From a virus, in IMG/VR virus record IMGVR_UViG_3300039106_000143, positions 1 to 32,051 of that record: a DNA stretch of 32,051 bases; one strand, given 5' to 3'. Of this stretch, positions 21,505-29,969 are shown one piece after another; positions within the stretch are counted from its first letter, which is position 1, and the number at the start of each line of letters is the position of its first letter. The notes under the pieces are model-generated. The model searched no databases, was not told where the DNA came from, and saw only the letters and a program-made list of their open reading frames with translations. The position numbers were made by a program, and so were the translations under genes.

Positions 21505-22782
21505 TTAGGCAGCAGAAGTTGTGGCGAGAAGATAGTAGATCGTTCCATTAACCTTTATGGCAATCTTGTTGGTCACAGTGGTGTTTGTGATTGCTGCGTT
21601 GGTTACACCAGAACCCTCGGTAAAAATAGCAGGAATAGTGTTACTTGCAGAACGAGTGGAAGTGAACAACTGTACAGTTCCAGCGGGTCCGGTTGTCGGC
21701 TCTGTTCCGGTTCCAATAGCCAATACTTTAGCGGCAGAAGTTCCGAATGTGCTAACCCCCACGCCGACGTTTCCAAGGGTATCAATAGTGGCCTTTACCG
21801 ATCCATTGGTGTATAATCCGAGATTGTGGTTTGTCGTTGTTCCAAGCAAACCGAAACCACCAGTCTCACCCATAACTGATGAGACACTGTTTCCTGTAAA
21901 ACGAATTCCACTGCCAGCAGAACCGGAAACATCAATTTTGAACGCCGGACTCGCAGTCCCCACGCCGACGTTGCCACCGTTGGGCTGGAGAACGAGGTCG
22001 TAGTTGACTGAATAATCCGACCGAGTGCGACTTTGCAACCATGCGTAGAATCCGCCGCTAGTCGAAATACCAAAATCTAAACACAAATTGGTTCCAGCAC
22101 CCTGCGCACCGATACGGAAAGCACCGTTTGTGGTCGATGACCCGCTGGTAGCTGGAGCCGCAGTAGGTCCGTCAACTCGGAGCTTGAGTTCAGGACTAAC
22201 CCCCACGCCCAGCCCCGTGGAGTTCAGGGTCATTCGAGTGCCGCCTGCGCCGTCGTACCAAGTGAATACACCAGATGGAGCAATCCTGTATTGTTCTGCA
22301 TTAGCTGCACCAAAACAAATTGAATTGGAATCAATCGTTCCGATGTTAAGAGAGTATGCAGAACCTCCAACAGCCCAAATACTCGCTGCTGAACCATCAA
22401 TTCCAACAAGTGAGCGGTTTGAAACAAAGTTATCGCTGGAAAATGCAAGGAATGTGTTAGCCGTAGATGCTGCCGGTTGGAACTGCATCACGCGGCCTGA
22501 TCCGTAAAAATGTGACGGGCTGTTTGGTGTAGCCGTCCCAATACCCACACCAGTACTCGTAACCACCAACTTATTCGTCCGCACCGTCAGATCGCCGGTG
22601 ATGGTGGCGGAGGCGAGGGTGGCGGTGGGAGAACAAGCCAGCAGGTTGTTCAGCGTGACCTTCTTGGTCGTTCCAGTCGCTGCCATCGACGTATCGGAAA
22701 CGTCAACGATGACCAGCGGATCGTTTGCCGGATCGGTTCCGGTTCCAGTGCTGGCAAGTGCTGTAATCTTTGAGTCTGGCAT
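21505..22782 (-). CDS. Tail fibre protein with VGIGT-type repeats
   Basis: A 425-residue Ser/Thr/Gly/Asn-rich protein. The element GVGIGTATP recurs in variants at 78-86, 190-198 (GLGVGVSPE), 271-280 (NVGVGTASPA) and 338-346, spaced 65-110 residues apart. These repeats are common in phage fibres and bacterial surface proteins and probably form beta-helical or trimeric shafts. The N-terminus MPDSKITALASTGTGTDPAN resembles a virion-attachment module. No intramolecular chaperone domain is seen at the C-terminus (KIAIKVNGTIYYLLATTSA). Receptor binding is inferred. Confidence 0.8.
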   Translation of the reverse strand: MPDSKITALASTGTGTDPANDPLVIVDVSDTSMAATGTTKKVTLNNLLACSPTATLASATITGDLTVRTNKLVVTSTGVGIGTATPNSPSHFYGSGRVMQFQPAASTANTFLAFSSDNFVSNRSLVGIDGSAASIWAVGGSAYSLNIGTIDSNSICFGAANAEQYRIAPSGVFTWYDGAGGTRMTLNSTGLGVGVSPELKLRVDGPTAAPATSGSSTTNGAFRIGAQGAGTNLCLDFGISTSGGFYAWLQSRTRSDYSVNYDLVLQPNGGNVGVGTASPAFKIDVSGSAGSGIRFTGNSVSSVMGETGGFGLLGTTTNHNLGLYTNGSVKATIDTLGNVGVGVSTFGTSAAKVLAIGTGTEPTTGPAGTVQLFTSTRSASNTIPAIFTEGSGVTNAAITNTTVTNKIAIKVNGTIYYLLATTSAA

Positions 22783-22794
22783 AATGTGAAAGCG

Positions 22795-22950
22795 TTAGTC
22801 GGTAATCAGTGAGAAAACAATTTTAGAGGTCCCGTCCTCTTGAAAGACAAGAAACTCATCCTCTTGCAGCATATTGCGCGCTGCGGGAGGGTATGGATCA
22901 ATCGCTGAATCTCCTTCAGCGGCTAGATCTAATGACAGGTCCAATGTCAT
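22795..22950 (-). CDS. Small acidic hypothetical protein
   Basis: A 51-residue acidic protein (MTLDLSLDLAAEGDSAIDPY; later DEFLVFQEDGTSKIVFSL). The ATG at 22950 overlaps the upstream stop as TAATG, which fixes the start; the frame extends further upstream but would overlap that whole gene. It lies between a capsid-associated gene and the tail fibre. No family is recognised. Confidence 0.55.
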   Translation of the reverse strand: MTLDLSLDLAAEGDSAIDPYPPAARNMLQEDEFLVFQEDGTSKIVFSLITD

Positions 22951-23213
22951 TAAGCACGAGCGAGATACGCGACAACTTTGCCGGAAGCGAGTTGAAAGCT
23001 GGTGATACGTCCACGGATAATGAATCCAGCAGGGAACGTGATACCAGTCCAAGTGCCAGAGAATCCAAGACCAGCGATACTGGTCAGAGTCCCGCTCTCG
23101 GCAAACTGGATTGCAGTATAACCAGCAGAATTTAATGCGGTTGTGGTGATAGGGACTGCTCCCTGAAAACCCATCGAATCCTGCGTTGCAATATCGGTTT
23201 GAACTCCAGCCAT
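22950..23213 (-). CDS. Small beta-rich head protein, decoration candidate
   Basis: An 87-residue protein with Gly/Thr/Ala-rich strand-like segments (GAVPITTTALNSAGYTAIQF, FPAGFIIRGRITSFQLASGK). Its size and place just after the capsid gene fit a head decoration or fibre-base protein. The sequence GTLTSIAGLGFSGTW has no motif I can name. It follows a 62-base gap holding a strong hairpin, and has GAAAG eight bases before ATG. Confidence 0.6.
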   Translation of the reverse strand: MAGVQTDIATQDSMGFQGAVPITTTALNSAGYTAIQFAESGTLTSIAGLGFSGTWTGITFPAGFIIRGRITSFQLASGKVVAYLARA

Positions 23214-23230
23214 TTTGTCTTTCGGTTAGA

Positions 23231-23264
23231 GGGGAGGTCACCGGAACTTTCCAGCGACCTCCCC
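23231..23264. terminator. Strong hairpin after the capsid region
   Basis: GGGGAGGTC and GACCTCCCC pair perfectly over nine bases around a 16-base centre that can extend the stem with GGAA/TTCC pairs and wobbles. On the minus strand no T run follows, while on the plus strand AATTTT follows. It could reduce transcription downstream of the capsid gene, protect the 3' end of an abundant capsid message, or stop antisense transcripts. A full terminator for the minus-strand operon is uncertain. Confidence 0.5.
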
Positions 23265-23275
23265 AATTTTAACGG

Positions 23276-23452
23276 TTAACCTTTACGAACTTTCGGTGCT
23301 AAGGCTCCCTGAATGAACAGGACAAGCTTGCCTCCTTCGGGAACGTTTGCAGTGTTGAAATTGTCGCGTTGGAGAGACGCATCAATATCGGGACCAGCAA
23401 CGAGCTTGGATTTGCCGTTCTTGTCCACCGCAATGGTAGTAGCGAGACGCAT
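23276..23452 (-). CDS. Small hypothetical protein after the capsid gene
   Basis: A 58-residue protein: MRLATTIAVDKNGKSKLVAG, then DASLQRDNFNTANVPEGGKL, then VLFIQGALAPKVRKG. It is the first gene after the protease-capsid fusion (11-base gap). AAGGAT sits directly before the ATG, too close for a normal ribosome site. It may be a small head protein. No family is recognised; the clean frame and packing support it. Confidence 0.6.
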   Translation of the reverse strand: MRLATTIAVDKNGKSKLVAGPDIDASLQRDNFNTANVPEGGKLVLFIQGALAPKVRKG

Positions 23453-23463
23453 ATCCTTAAGGA

Positions 23464-25626
23464 TTAAGCGGTAACCAGAACTTCAGCTTGCGTAGTGTCC
23501 GCAGCGGCAGCACCAAACATGATGTCGTACGAAGCCATATGAGCGCGGCTGGCTCGGCTGTACCACACAGAGAGCAACACAGACAGACCGTTGCTCAGTT
23601 CGACAGTGCGCTGCTCGACGAACTCACCAGCGATCATTCCAACCGGCAGACCGCTCGCAACCGCGATAGCGTCCTGACCGCAAACAAAACCAGCGGTGTT
23701 AGCAACGGCTCCGGTCCAATCATTCTGCTCCAAGATGTTCGCGAATCCGAAATATCCGTTGTTCAACGGACCATAACGGGAATCGGGGAACGGATTGGTT
23801 CCAGCGGCAGCAGTCAACTGACCGGAGAACATCAAACGAGCCATGTGGCTACCATCCAACAGCAACAGCTTCTGTCGGTAATTTTTAGCCAGAGCCAAGA
23901 TCGCGGGGAGATCGCTACTATCGAAGTTGGCAGCAGTACCGATGGTGGTCGCAGTACCATAATTACCAGCAGTCATCACAGCGGTGATCTTCTTGCTAAT
24001 AGCAAGAGCGAAGATCTCAGCGGAACCCTGAGCGAGATCCGACAGAGCGAAACCCTGATTCAACTCCTGCTGAGTGACAGTGAAGGTCTTGGTGATCTGG
24101 TTAACAGTCACCGAGGTAGCAGCAAGAGTGGACTCGTTGTTGGAGTTGTTCTCGAAGTCGGTCAGGTTGTCCTGAGCGTCATCACCACCAGTGAACTTCT
24201 TCACCTGAACCGTAGCGCGGGGACGCAAGTTATCCAGACCAACGTTGCGCGTGAAATTGGCAACCATAGCCAACTTCGAAGTCGCAACAGTGATAACCGA
24301 GTCAGCGAGATAATCGACAACCAAACCAGCAGCGAAAGTGTTCGCGTTCTGGGGAGCGATCAAGCGGGACTGACGCAGCAACTCGCTGTGGTTCTGAATC
24401 AAGAAACCCTTACGCTCCGCACCAGCGCGGAGAGACTTGTGCTTCTCCAGCAGCGGGTTGCCGAGATTCTCAATAACGGGACGCACCGGCTCAGGAGCAG
24501 GAGCGGCGGCGGGAGACTTCATGGAAGCCTCAAGAGCGGAGAGCTTAGCCATGATGGACGCGAGATCAACGGAAGCGGCAGGAGCAGCCGCAGCCGTCAC
24601 AGTAGTGCTATCGGACATATCTTTTGTGTCGGGTTGTTGTGTTGGTTGCGGCAAAGAAACTTTGCCATTTTCGCTGATAGCGTTATTGCCATCCGCAGAA
24701 ACTTTGTCGTCTGGAGAATCATCTTCCTCCAGTTCTTCACGCTCCAATTGAGCGTAAAGAGCGCGGAACCAATCGCGTCCAGCAGCACCACCCCAAAGGT
24801 TGGCAGCGACATCGGCGGGACTATTAGGTTCAGCCTCAAGAAAGCGTTCATTGCGACCCCACCAAGCGTTAGCCTTCTCAACCTTATCTTCGGTGGGGAT
24901 TTCTCCAGCAACGAGGGACTCAGCCTCAAGAACGGTTTGCTTCTCAAGACCTTCACCGGCAAGACCTTCAGCGTATTGCTCAAGACCTCGACGGAGGTTG
25001 TTCTTGACCGTCTCGGGAGCGGTCTTGGTAACAGCGCGGGGATGCCATTTAGCAGCCATCGCAAGCTGTTTGATCGGCTTGTCCACTAATCCAAACTGAA
25101 TCGCTTCAGCGGTGGTGAACCAAGTCTCCGCCTTCATTGCAGCGCGGATGGATTCGGTAGAGCGTCCGGTCTTCTTAGCGTACACTCCAACCAAAACTTC
25201 AGCGTGTTGATCAAGAGCGTCAGCCATTTTCCGCATATCCTCCGAAGTACCAGAAGCCATTCCAGAAGGATCGTGGATCATCATTAGAGCGGCATCAGCC
25301 ATCTCTACTTTATCTCCAGCCAGAGCAATGATCGAAGCAATCGAAGCCGCAATGCCAACCACTCGGGTAGTCACCGGAGCTTTGCGACCGCGCAACTGAT
25401 TGTAGATACTCAGACCGTCCCAGACATTACCACCGGGAGAGTTGATCTCTACCAAGAGCGGACCATTGCCCACTTCGTTGAGAACGTCAGAGAACTGCTT
25501 ACCAGATAGACCGTTACCACCAAACCAATCTTCGCCAATCTGATCGAAGATCTGAATGGTCGCAGTCTCACCAGCGGAAGCCGCAGGAGCGTAATAAAGC
25601 CAATCTGATTTCTTAGTGAAGCTCAT
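23464..25626 (-). CDS. ClpP-like prohead protease fused to major capsid protein
   Basis: A 720-residue fusion. Residues about 20-190 are a ClpP/S49-like head maturation protease, with INSPGG (61-66), predicted nucleophile Ser95 in GIAASIAS, and His118 in MMIHDPSG; the usual third residue aligns with Glu167. Residues about 205-295 (LRRGLEQYAE, then NLWGGAAGRDWF) are a small helical domain that I have seen in phage head proteins. A Pro/Ala-rich segment at 340-390 may act as a scaffold. Residues about 395-720 are the capsid (DNLRPRATVQVKKFTGG, QELNQGFALSDLAQGSAEIF). Met337 (MSDSTT, 24618) could be an internal start giving a 384-residue scaffold-capsid product. Confidence 0.88.
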   Translation of the reverse strand: MSFTKKSDWLYYAPAASAGETATIQIFDQIGEDWFGGNGLSGKQFSDVLNEVGNGPLLVEINSPGGNVWDGLSIYNQLRGRKAPVTTRVVGIAASIASIIALAGDKVEMADAALMMIHDPSGMASGTSEDMRKMADALDQHAEVLVGVYAKKTGRSTESIRAAMKAETWFTTAEAIQFGLVDKPIKQLAMAAKWHPRAVTKTAPETVKNNLRRGLEQYAEGLAGEGLEKQTVLEAESLVAGEIPTEDKVEKANAWWGRNERFLEAEPNSPADVAANLWGGAAGRDWFRALYAQLEREELEEDDSPDDKVSADGNNAISENGKVSLPQPTQQPDTKDMSDSTTVTAAAAPAASVDLASIMAKLSALEASMKSPAAAPAPEPVRPVIENLGNPLLEKHKSLRAGAERKGFLIQNHSELLRQSRLIAPQNANTFAAGLVVDYLADSVITVATSKLAMVANFTRNVGLDNLRPRATVQVKKFTGGDDAQDNLTDFENNSNNESTLAATSVTVNQITKTFTVTQQELNQGFALSDLAQGSAEIFALAISKKITAVMTAGNYGTATTIGTAANFDSSDLPAILALAKNYRQKLLLLDGSHMARLMFSGQLTAAAGTNPFPDSRYGPLNNGYFGFANILEQNDWTGAVANTAGFVCGQDAIAVASGLPVGMIAGEFVEQRTVELSNGLSVLLSVWYSRASRAHMASYDIMFGAAAADTTQAEVLVTA

Positions 25627-27191
25627 TCTGTTTTCTTGGCTCGCGGCTTACGTTGCTTTTTGACTGAAGCGGTCACTTCGGTTTGTTCTACAACAAGCGG
25701 TTGTGATCCACCTTCTGACGGAGCAACTGGAGACGGAGATTCAGAAGAATCATCTTCAATGTCAATAGCCGGTGCAGCACTAGCCGCAGGACGTTCTTTC
25801 TGAATCACCGAAATCTCAGAGACATCAACCCCATATTTGTCAGCGAGTTGACGCACAAACAAAGCTTGCTGTGCTTTTGCTTCTAAAGCAGAACGCCAAT
25901 CAAGTCCACGCGCACCGTAAACTTCATCGTAAGTCAGAATACCAGCTTCCAACTCAGCCAACTGAGCAGCGGAATTGCGGCCAACATCAACATTCGGGGA
26001 GCGGGGAGCGGTGATCGCTACTTCATACCAGTCAGACGGAGCATCATTGAGAGCGGGATCGCTCTTGATAGCGTACTCCATGACATATTCATAAATACGT
26101 CGAGCCGCTGACGACATCACTTGATGCCGAGACTTAAACCACACGGCAGACATATCTAGCGCACCGCGATAGACAGTTCCCTGCATGGACTCGGGATAAA
26201 CAAGAACGTAAGGAATACCAACGCCAGCACAGACCTTTTCTGTCAGTTGACGCCAGTACTCGCGCATATTCACACCGGGACGCTCCGTTGCGAACTGTTC
26301 AAATGAATCACCGTTCTTGAGTACTTTAACAGACGATCCAAAGACCTGCTCGTAATAGTTTTCAGCGGTGTTTTGAGTCGTTCCAGCAGTGCCAGCGCGG
26401 AGGTTGCTTGCTTGAACCTCACCGGAGACGGTTTTGACGATTTGAGCGACGGAAGCACCTAACTTACAAGCTTCCATCTCAAGCTTTTGCAAGTCGTCGA
26501 GATCATGAAGATCATTGATAACCGCAGAGACAAACGGAAGACCTCTAAGCTGACCGGGACGATTCGGCTCGTAAATGTGAACCACCGAGTCAGAGCCAAT
26601 TGAGCGAACGTCAGTAAGATTACCCTGAGTCTTCTCTGACCCGATAAAATACGAGATTGCGCGTCCAGTCTTAGGATCAAATCGGATACCGTCAAACACG
26701 GTCTGGTCTGCCTCCATTCCAGCAGGAGTCGCAATCGACTGAGCTTCGATGAGCTGCAATCTCGGCTTTCCGCTCTCACCTTTGGTCAAAAGGATAAAGC
26801 TCTCGCCATCAAAGAACCAACCGCGAGCCGCTTGGCTCATCAGCGTTGCAAAAGACTGACGCGAACCAATATCGGGATAACGGCTCCAAACATCGAACCA
26901 TTTCTTGGCTTTAAGGTTCCAAGCAGGATCGCTGGAAGCCGGTTGAACCGAGAAGCTAGAGCCAACGGTGTAGCTCTCAAACAAGTCGCCAAGCCTATTC
27001 AGAACAGCATTGTTCTGCTCAAAGAAACGGGACTTACGGACAATGGCTTGTCGAGTTGAACTCGTTACATCAAAGCGAGCCGAAGTGTAAGACGTATCAA
27101 GATACGAACGACGCAACGACTGACCGGCTCCCTCGTATTTGTTAACGGGAGCGGGAAACAGCTTATTAGCAATGGTTTGAAGGATTCCCAT
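25623..27191 (-). CDS. Portal protein, lambda gpB family
   Basis: A 522-residue portal. The N-terminal YEGAGQSLRRSYLDTSYTSA, then FEQNNAVLNRLGDLFESYTV and WFFDGESFILLTKGESGKPR, match lambda B-like portals (PF05136), which form the dodecameric ring for DNA entry at one vertex. RGLPFVSAVINDLHDLDDLQ then KLEMEACKLGASVA is also typical. The C-terminal 60 residues are Pro/Ser/Glu-rich and end in basic KKQRKPRAKKTE, probably flexible. The start overlaps the upstream stop as TAATG, and the stop overlaps the protease-capsid start as ATGA. Confidence 0.94.
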   Translation of the reverse strand: MGILQTIANKLFPAPVNKYEGAGQSLRRSYLDTSYTSARFDVTSSTRQAIVRKSRFFEQNNAVLNRLGDLFESYTVGSSFSVQPASSDPAWNLKAKKWFDVWSRYPDIGSRQSFATLMSQAARGWFFDGESFILLTKGESGKPRLQLIEAQSIATPAGMEADQTVFDGIRFDPKTGRAISYFIGSEKTQGNLTDVRSIGSDSVVHIYEPNRPGQLRGLPFVSAVINDLHDLDDLQKLEMEACKLGASVAQIVKTVSGEVQASNLRAGTAGTTQNTAENYYEQVFGSSVKVLKNGDSFEQFATERPGVNMREYWRQLTEKVCAGVGIPYVLVYPESMQGTVYRGALDMSAVWFKSRHQVMSSAARRIYEYVMEYAIKSDPALNDAPSDWYEVAITAPRSPNVDVGRNSAAQLAELEAGILTYDEVYGARGLDWRSALEAKAQQALFVRQLADKYGVDVSEISVIQKERPAASAAPAIDIEDDSSESPSPVAPSEGGSQPLVVEQTEVTASVKKQRKPRAKKTE

Positions 27192-27592
27192 TAGCTCATT
27201 CGGGTTGTGGCTTCACGACGGAACTGTGTGAAATCACCGTAATAGCGAGTGACTGCAACCAGAATGGTCCCAAGCATCTTGTTATAGATCTGGAGGTCTG
27301 ACGGATTGGTGATTCCGTCTCCAGCCAACAGGGTCACGGCAAGATCGTAGTCTGAGAGCAGTGATTCCCACATTTCCAACATTTCACCAGCGGAAGCGGA
27401 ACCCTTACCGGGTTCAGCGAACTCAACGGAAACGTCAGAACTAGAAGTTGAGCGGACAACTTGACCAGACTCTATAGCGTTTGCGGCAACCGTTAGCTTT
27501 GCCGTCAAAGCCTCAAGCAATGTCAAAGCGGCTTTGCTTGCGTAGGTGGTACGCAAATAACTCCGCTTAGTTGCTACGGTGTAGGTCAACAC
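27191..27592 (-). CDS. Connector-position hypothetical protein
   Basis: A 133-residue protein between the large terminase and the portal, where lambda encodes gpW. It is helical at both ends (ALTLLEALTAKLTVAANAIE; LQIYNKMLGTILVAVTRYYG) with a Ser/Glu-rich middle, and is twice the size of gpW. The start is GTG at 27592 with no visible ribosome site; TTG directly after it is an alternative. A gpW-like role is position-based only. Confidence 0.6.
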   Translation of the reverse strand: MLTYTVATKRSYLRTTYASKAALTLLEALTAKLTVAANAIESGQVVRSTSSSDVSVEFAEPGKGSASAGEMLEMWESLLSDYDLAVTLLAGDGITNPSDLQIYNKMLGTILVAVTRYYGDFTQFRREATTRMS

Positions 27593-27624
27593 TTGGGCGG
27601 ACTATTCACAGACCAACTGTGAAG

Positions 27625-29475
27625 TCAACTACTAGAATTGTCAGAACTAGTAGATGCGAGATCGTTCCACAACATCACCATCGCCAATTGCATCAATTCG
27701 CAGTCATGCAAATGATCGGGCCAGCGAGTGTTTCGCTTGAACCACAAGTGTTTGATTCTTCCCGCTCGATTAGCAGTTGGCTTTAGAACGTGAGAGTCCA
27801 AATGCTTCCAGTATGTATCAGAATCAGCCGCAAATGCCCCCTCAGCCTCAAGTGGTGCAGGGAGACTGCAAACAGTCCATTGATGATTCTCGGACCCTTT
27901 ACGGAGCCGCTGAAGCACTTCCCGCATATGCTCAGTGTCAAATACCAGAAGAGGCTGGACCGCATCAGTCCGCATTGACGTTGATGTCGTAATGCCGAAG
28001 GGATGGATTGCGCCAGTCTTACTGGTGAATCGCGCTCCGGTTTCTCGGCCTTTCATTGGCATCCAACCAATAAGCATTGGCTTTCTCAATCCTCCTTCTG
28101 GTGGATACCGGAGACCGCAGGGATAAGTGATCGGGTTTCCGCTGCTTTGTGAGAACTCAGCACAAGCATCATAAACGGCTTGTGTGTTGAAACCGGAGTC
28201 AATCCCAACGTCCATGTCATGCACGTTGTATTGAAGTTGAATCCGTCGAAGTGCAGCGAAATCGTCTGCATGACCAGCAGCGACAAGACGCGAATTGCCT
28301 TTGCTCCACTCTCGACAAACCCACCAGACAAACGGAGCGGCGGCTTGAACGTCTGCGGTTAGGTAGCGTCTGGCTTCGGGGAGTCCAGCATCAGACACGA
28401 TCTCAACTCGCTCCTGTTGAGATTCTTGGTTTTCCCACGGTTCCGACAACATTCCGTTAATGAATCCCTGCAACCCCATCATTGAAGCTTTGGCTTCCAA
28501 GAACGAGACGGCCAAGTGTCCCCAAGTGCATTTACGATCCGGTGAGTAAAGAGACGACAAGTGGTAAGATCGGACACTCGGCAAGCTCGCTTGATTCTCG
28601 GCAATCCACTTTCCATGGCGCAACGCTGCGACTTTGTGGGAATCCGAAATCTTACCCTGACAAAGCTGGCAAACGTAGTGCGCTGACGACCGGATGCGCT
28701 GCCAGTCTGGTTTTCCGTCTTCGGTCTTCGCGTTGTCCCAAGTGACTTGCTTCCACTCCAACTTGATGTATTCCGCGCAATGCGGACACGGGATGTAATA
28801 CCGTCGCTGGTCTCCCCTTAAATAACGCTGCCAGATTCTGCCTTCGGAGGTTGTCGGAGTGCTGGTGAAGAAGGCTTTGGAACTGCTGAACGCTTTAAGC
28901 CGCTGTTCTGCGAGGTCCAAAGCGTCAGCTTCCTTAGCGGTTGCTTCAGCGAATTTGTCCACCTCATCTGCGACCAAGATTCGCACCGGTCGGGACGCTA
29001 GATTTGCCGGTGAGTTTGACCCCACAAAGGTCAACGTGCAGCGGTCGAATTGCTGCTCCAGATTAGTCATCTGGTCTTTGTCTGAAGGGAACCGCTTCAC
29101 CAATGCGGGACAGTCTTCCAGAAGCGGCATCCAGCGGGATTTGCTGAACGAGCGAGCCAGATTCTCGGATGGCATCAACCACAGTGCGGGACTCGGTTCT
29201 GTGTCGATAGCCCAAGCCAATCCAGCCATGAGCGTCGTCGTCTTGGAGGTTTGAGACCCCCAACACAAAGTCACCTCAGAGACTGACGGGTCTTTCCAGC
29301 ACTCAAGCGGCTCTCGGCAATATGGACGAACAGCGGTGGAGAATGGACCGGGATGTTCAGTCTGTCGTTGAGTCAGCGTCAGGTTGGCTTCGCTCCACTC
29401 GACAACCGTTTGCCGTGGAGACGGACGGTAGATCTGTCTTCTGAACTCTAGGATTTCGCGCTGTAGATCAAGCAT
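27625..29475 (-). CDS. Terminase large subunit, lambda GpA type
   Basis: A 616-residue packaging motor protein. The ATPase carries WGSQTSKTT at 72-80 (Walker A-like) and ILVADEVDKF at 166-175 (Walker B), then TSTPTT. CPHC at 230-233, followed by YVCQLCQGK, forms a zinc-ribbon-like insertion seen in GpA terminases. The nuclease region has YLTADVQ and MDVGIDSGFNTQAVYDAC, with Asp residues for metal binding. GpA enzymes often cut at cos sites, though headful cutting cannot be excluded here. The start overlaps the upstream stop as TGATG. Confidence 0.95.
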   Translation of the reverse strand: MLDLQREILEFRRQIYRPSPRQTVVEWSEANLTLTQRQTEHPGPFSTAVRPYCREPLECWKDPSVSEVTLCWGSQTSKTTTLMAGLAWAIDTEPSPALWLMPSENLARSFSKSRWMPLLEDCPALVKRFPSDKDQMTNLEQQFDRCTLTFVGSNSPANLASRPVRILVADEVDKFAEATAKEADALDLAEQRLKAFSSSKAFFTSTPTTSEGRIWQRYLRGDQRRYYIPCPHCAEYIKLEWKQVTWDNAKTEDGKPDWQRIRSSAHYVCQLCQGKISDSHKVAALRHGKWIAENQASLPSVRSYHLSSLYSPDRKCTWGHLAVSFLEAKASMMGLQGFINGMLSEPWENQESQQERVEIVSDAGLPEARRYLTADVQAAAPFVWWVCREWSKGNSRLVAAGHADDFAALRRIQLQYNVHDMDVGIDSGFNTQAVYDACAEFSQSSGNPITYPCGLRYPPEGGLRKPMLIGWMPMKGRETGARFTSKTGAIHPFGITTSTSMRTDAVQPLLVFDTEHMREVLQRLRKGSENHQWTVCSLPAPLEAEGAFAADSDTYWKHLDSHVLKPTANRAGRIKHLWFKRNTRWPDHLHDCELMQLAMVMLWNDLASTSSDNSSS

Positions 29476-29969
29476 CAGAACAACTCCGTATTTGATTCTT
29501 CGATCCGGTGCTTTCGAGCTTCACTCATATTCAAGAACGCCATTCGCTCGTTGACCCCATCCATGAGCTTGTCCCGCAACTGCACGTTGCAACCCCAAGT
29601 TGCGTTCTCATTGAAGATCTCAACCATCAGCACCAGACCGTCTGGCTCCAAGTGCAGGATTCCCCAGAACGGAATCTTGCAATGCTTGGTAATCTCAAGA
29701 GCGGCTTGGAGCTTAGACCATGAAATCATCCATTGGTTGCCGAAGGTTGATTCCAGTTTCGCCAGTCCGTAATTCCGAGATTTCACCTCATAACTTCCGG
29801 TAATTACGCCAGAGTTTTGGTTCCAGATGAATCCGTCGATGCGGGAAGGCTTATCGTCTGCGATTGGCAAAAACCGGAGAACCGTGTCGCGTTCAATGGC
29901 TTTGAGCGCGATCTTGTTCTGACGGAGTGCTTCTAGCCCTCGCGGCTTCTGGCAGTTCAGGATTTCCAT
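29475..29969 (-). CDS. PD-(D/E)XK nuclease-like protein
   Basis: A 164-residue protein from the ATG at 29969, one-base overlap (TAATG) with the methyltransferase. RIDGFIWNQ (Asp45) followed by TGSYEVKSRN (Glu61, Lys63) gives the D-x(n)-E-x-K core of PD-(D/E)XK nucleases, and SWSKLQAALEI follows as the expected helix. It could be a resolvase-like, VRR-like or restriction-type nuclease. Its place between a DNA methyltransferase and the terminase suggests it works with one of them. A longer frame exists to 30035 but is less likely. The fold call is by motif only. Confidence 0.7.
   Translation of the reverse strand: MEILNCQKPRGLEALRQNKIALKAIERDTVLRFLPIADDKPSRIDGFIWNQNSGVITGSYEVKSRNYGLAKLESTFGNQWMISWSKLQAALEITKHCKIPFWGILHLEPDGLVLMVEIFNENATWGCNVQLRDKLMDGVNERMAFLNMSEARKHRIEESNTELF

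Noticed and set aside
23488-25089. Long plus-strand open frame of 533 codons opposite the protease-capsid gene
   Set aside because: It mirrors a strong coding gene, has Ser/Arg/His-rich low-quality sequence and no domain. It is best explained as a shadow of biased codon use on the minus strand.
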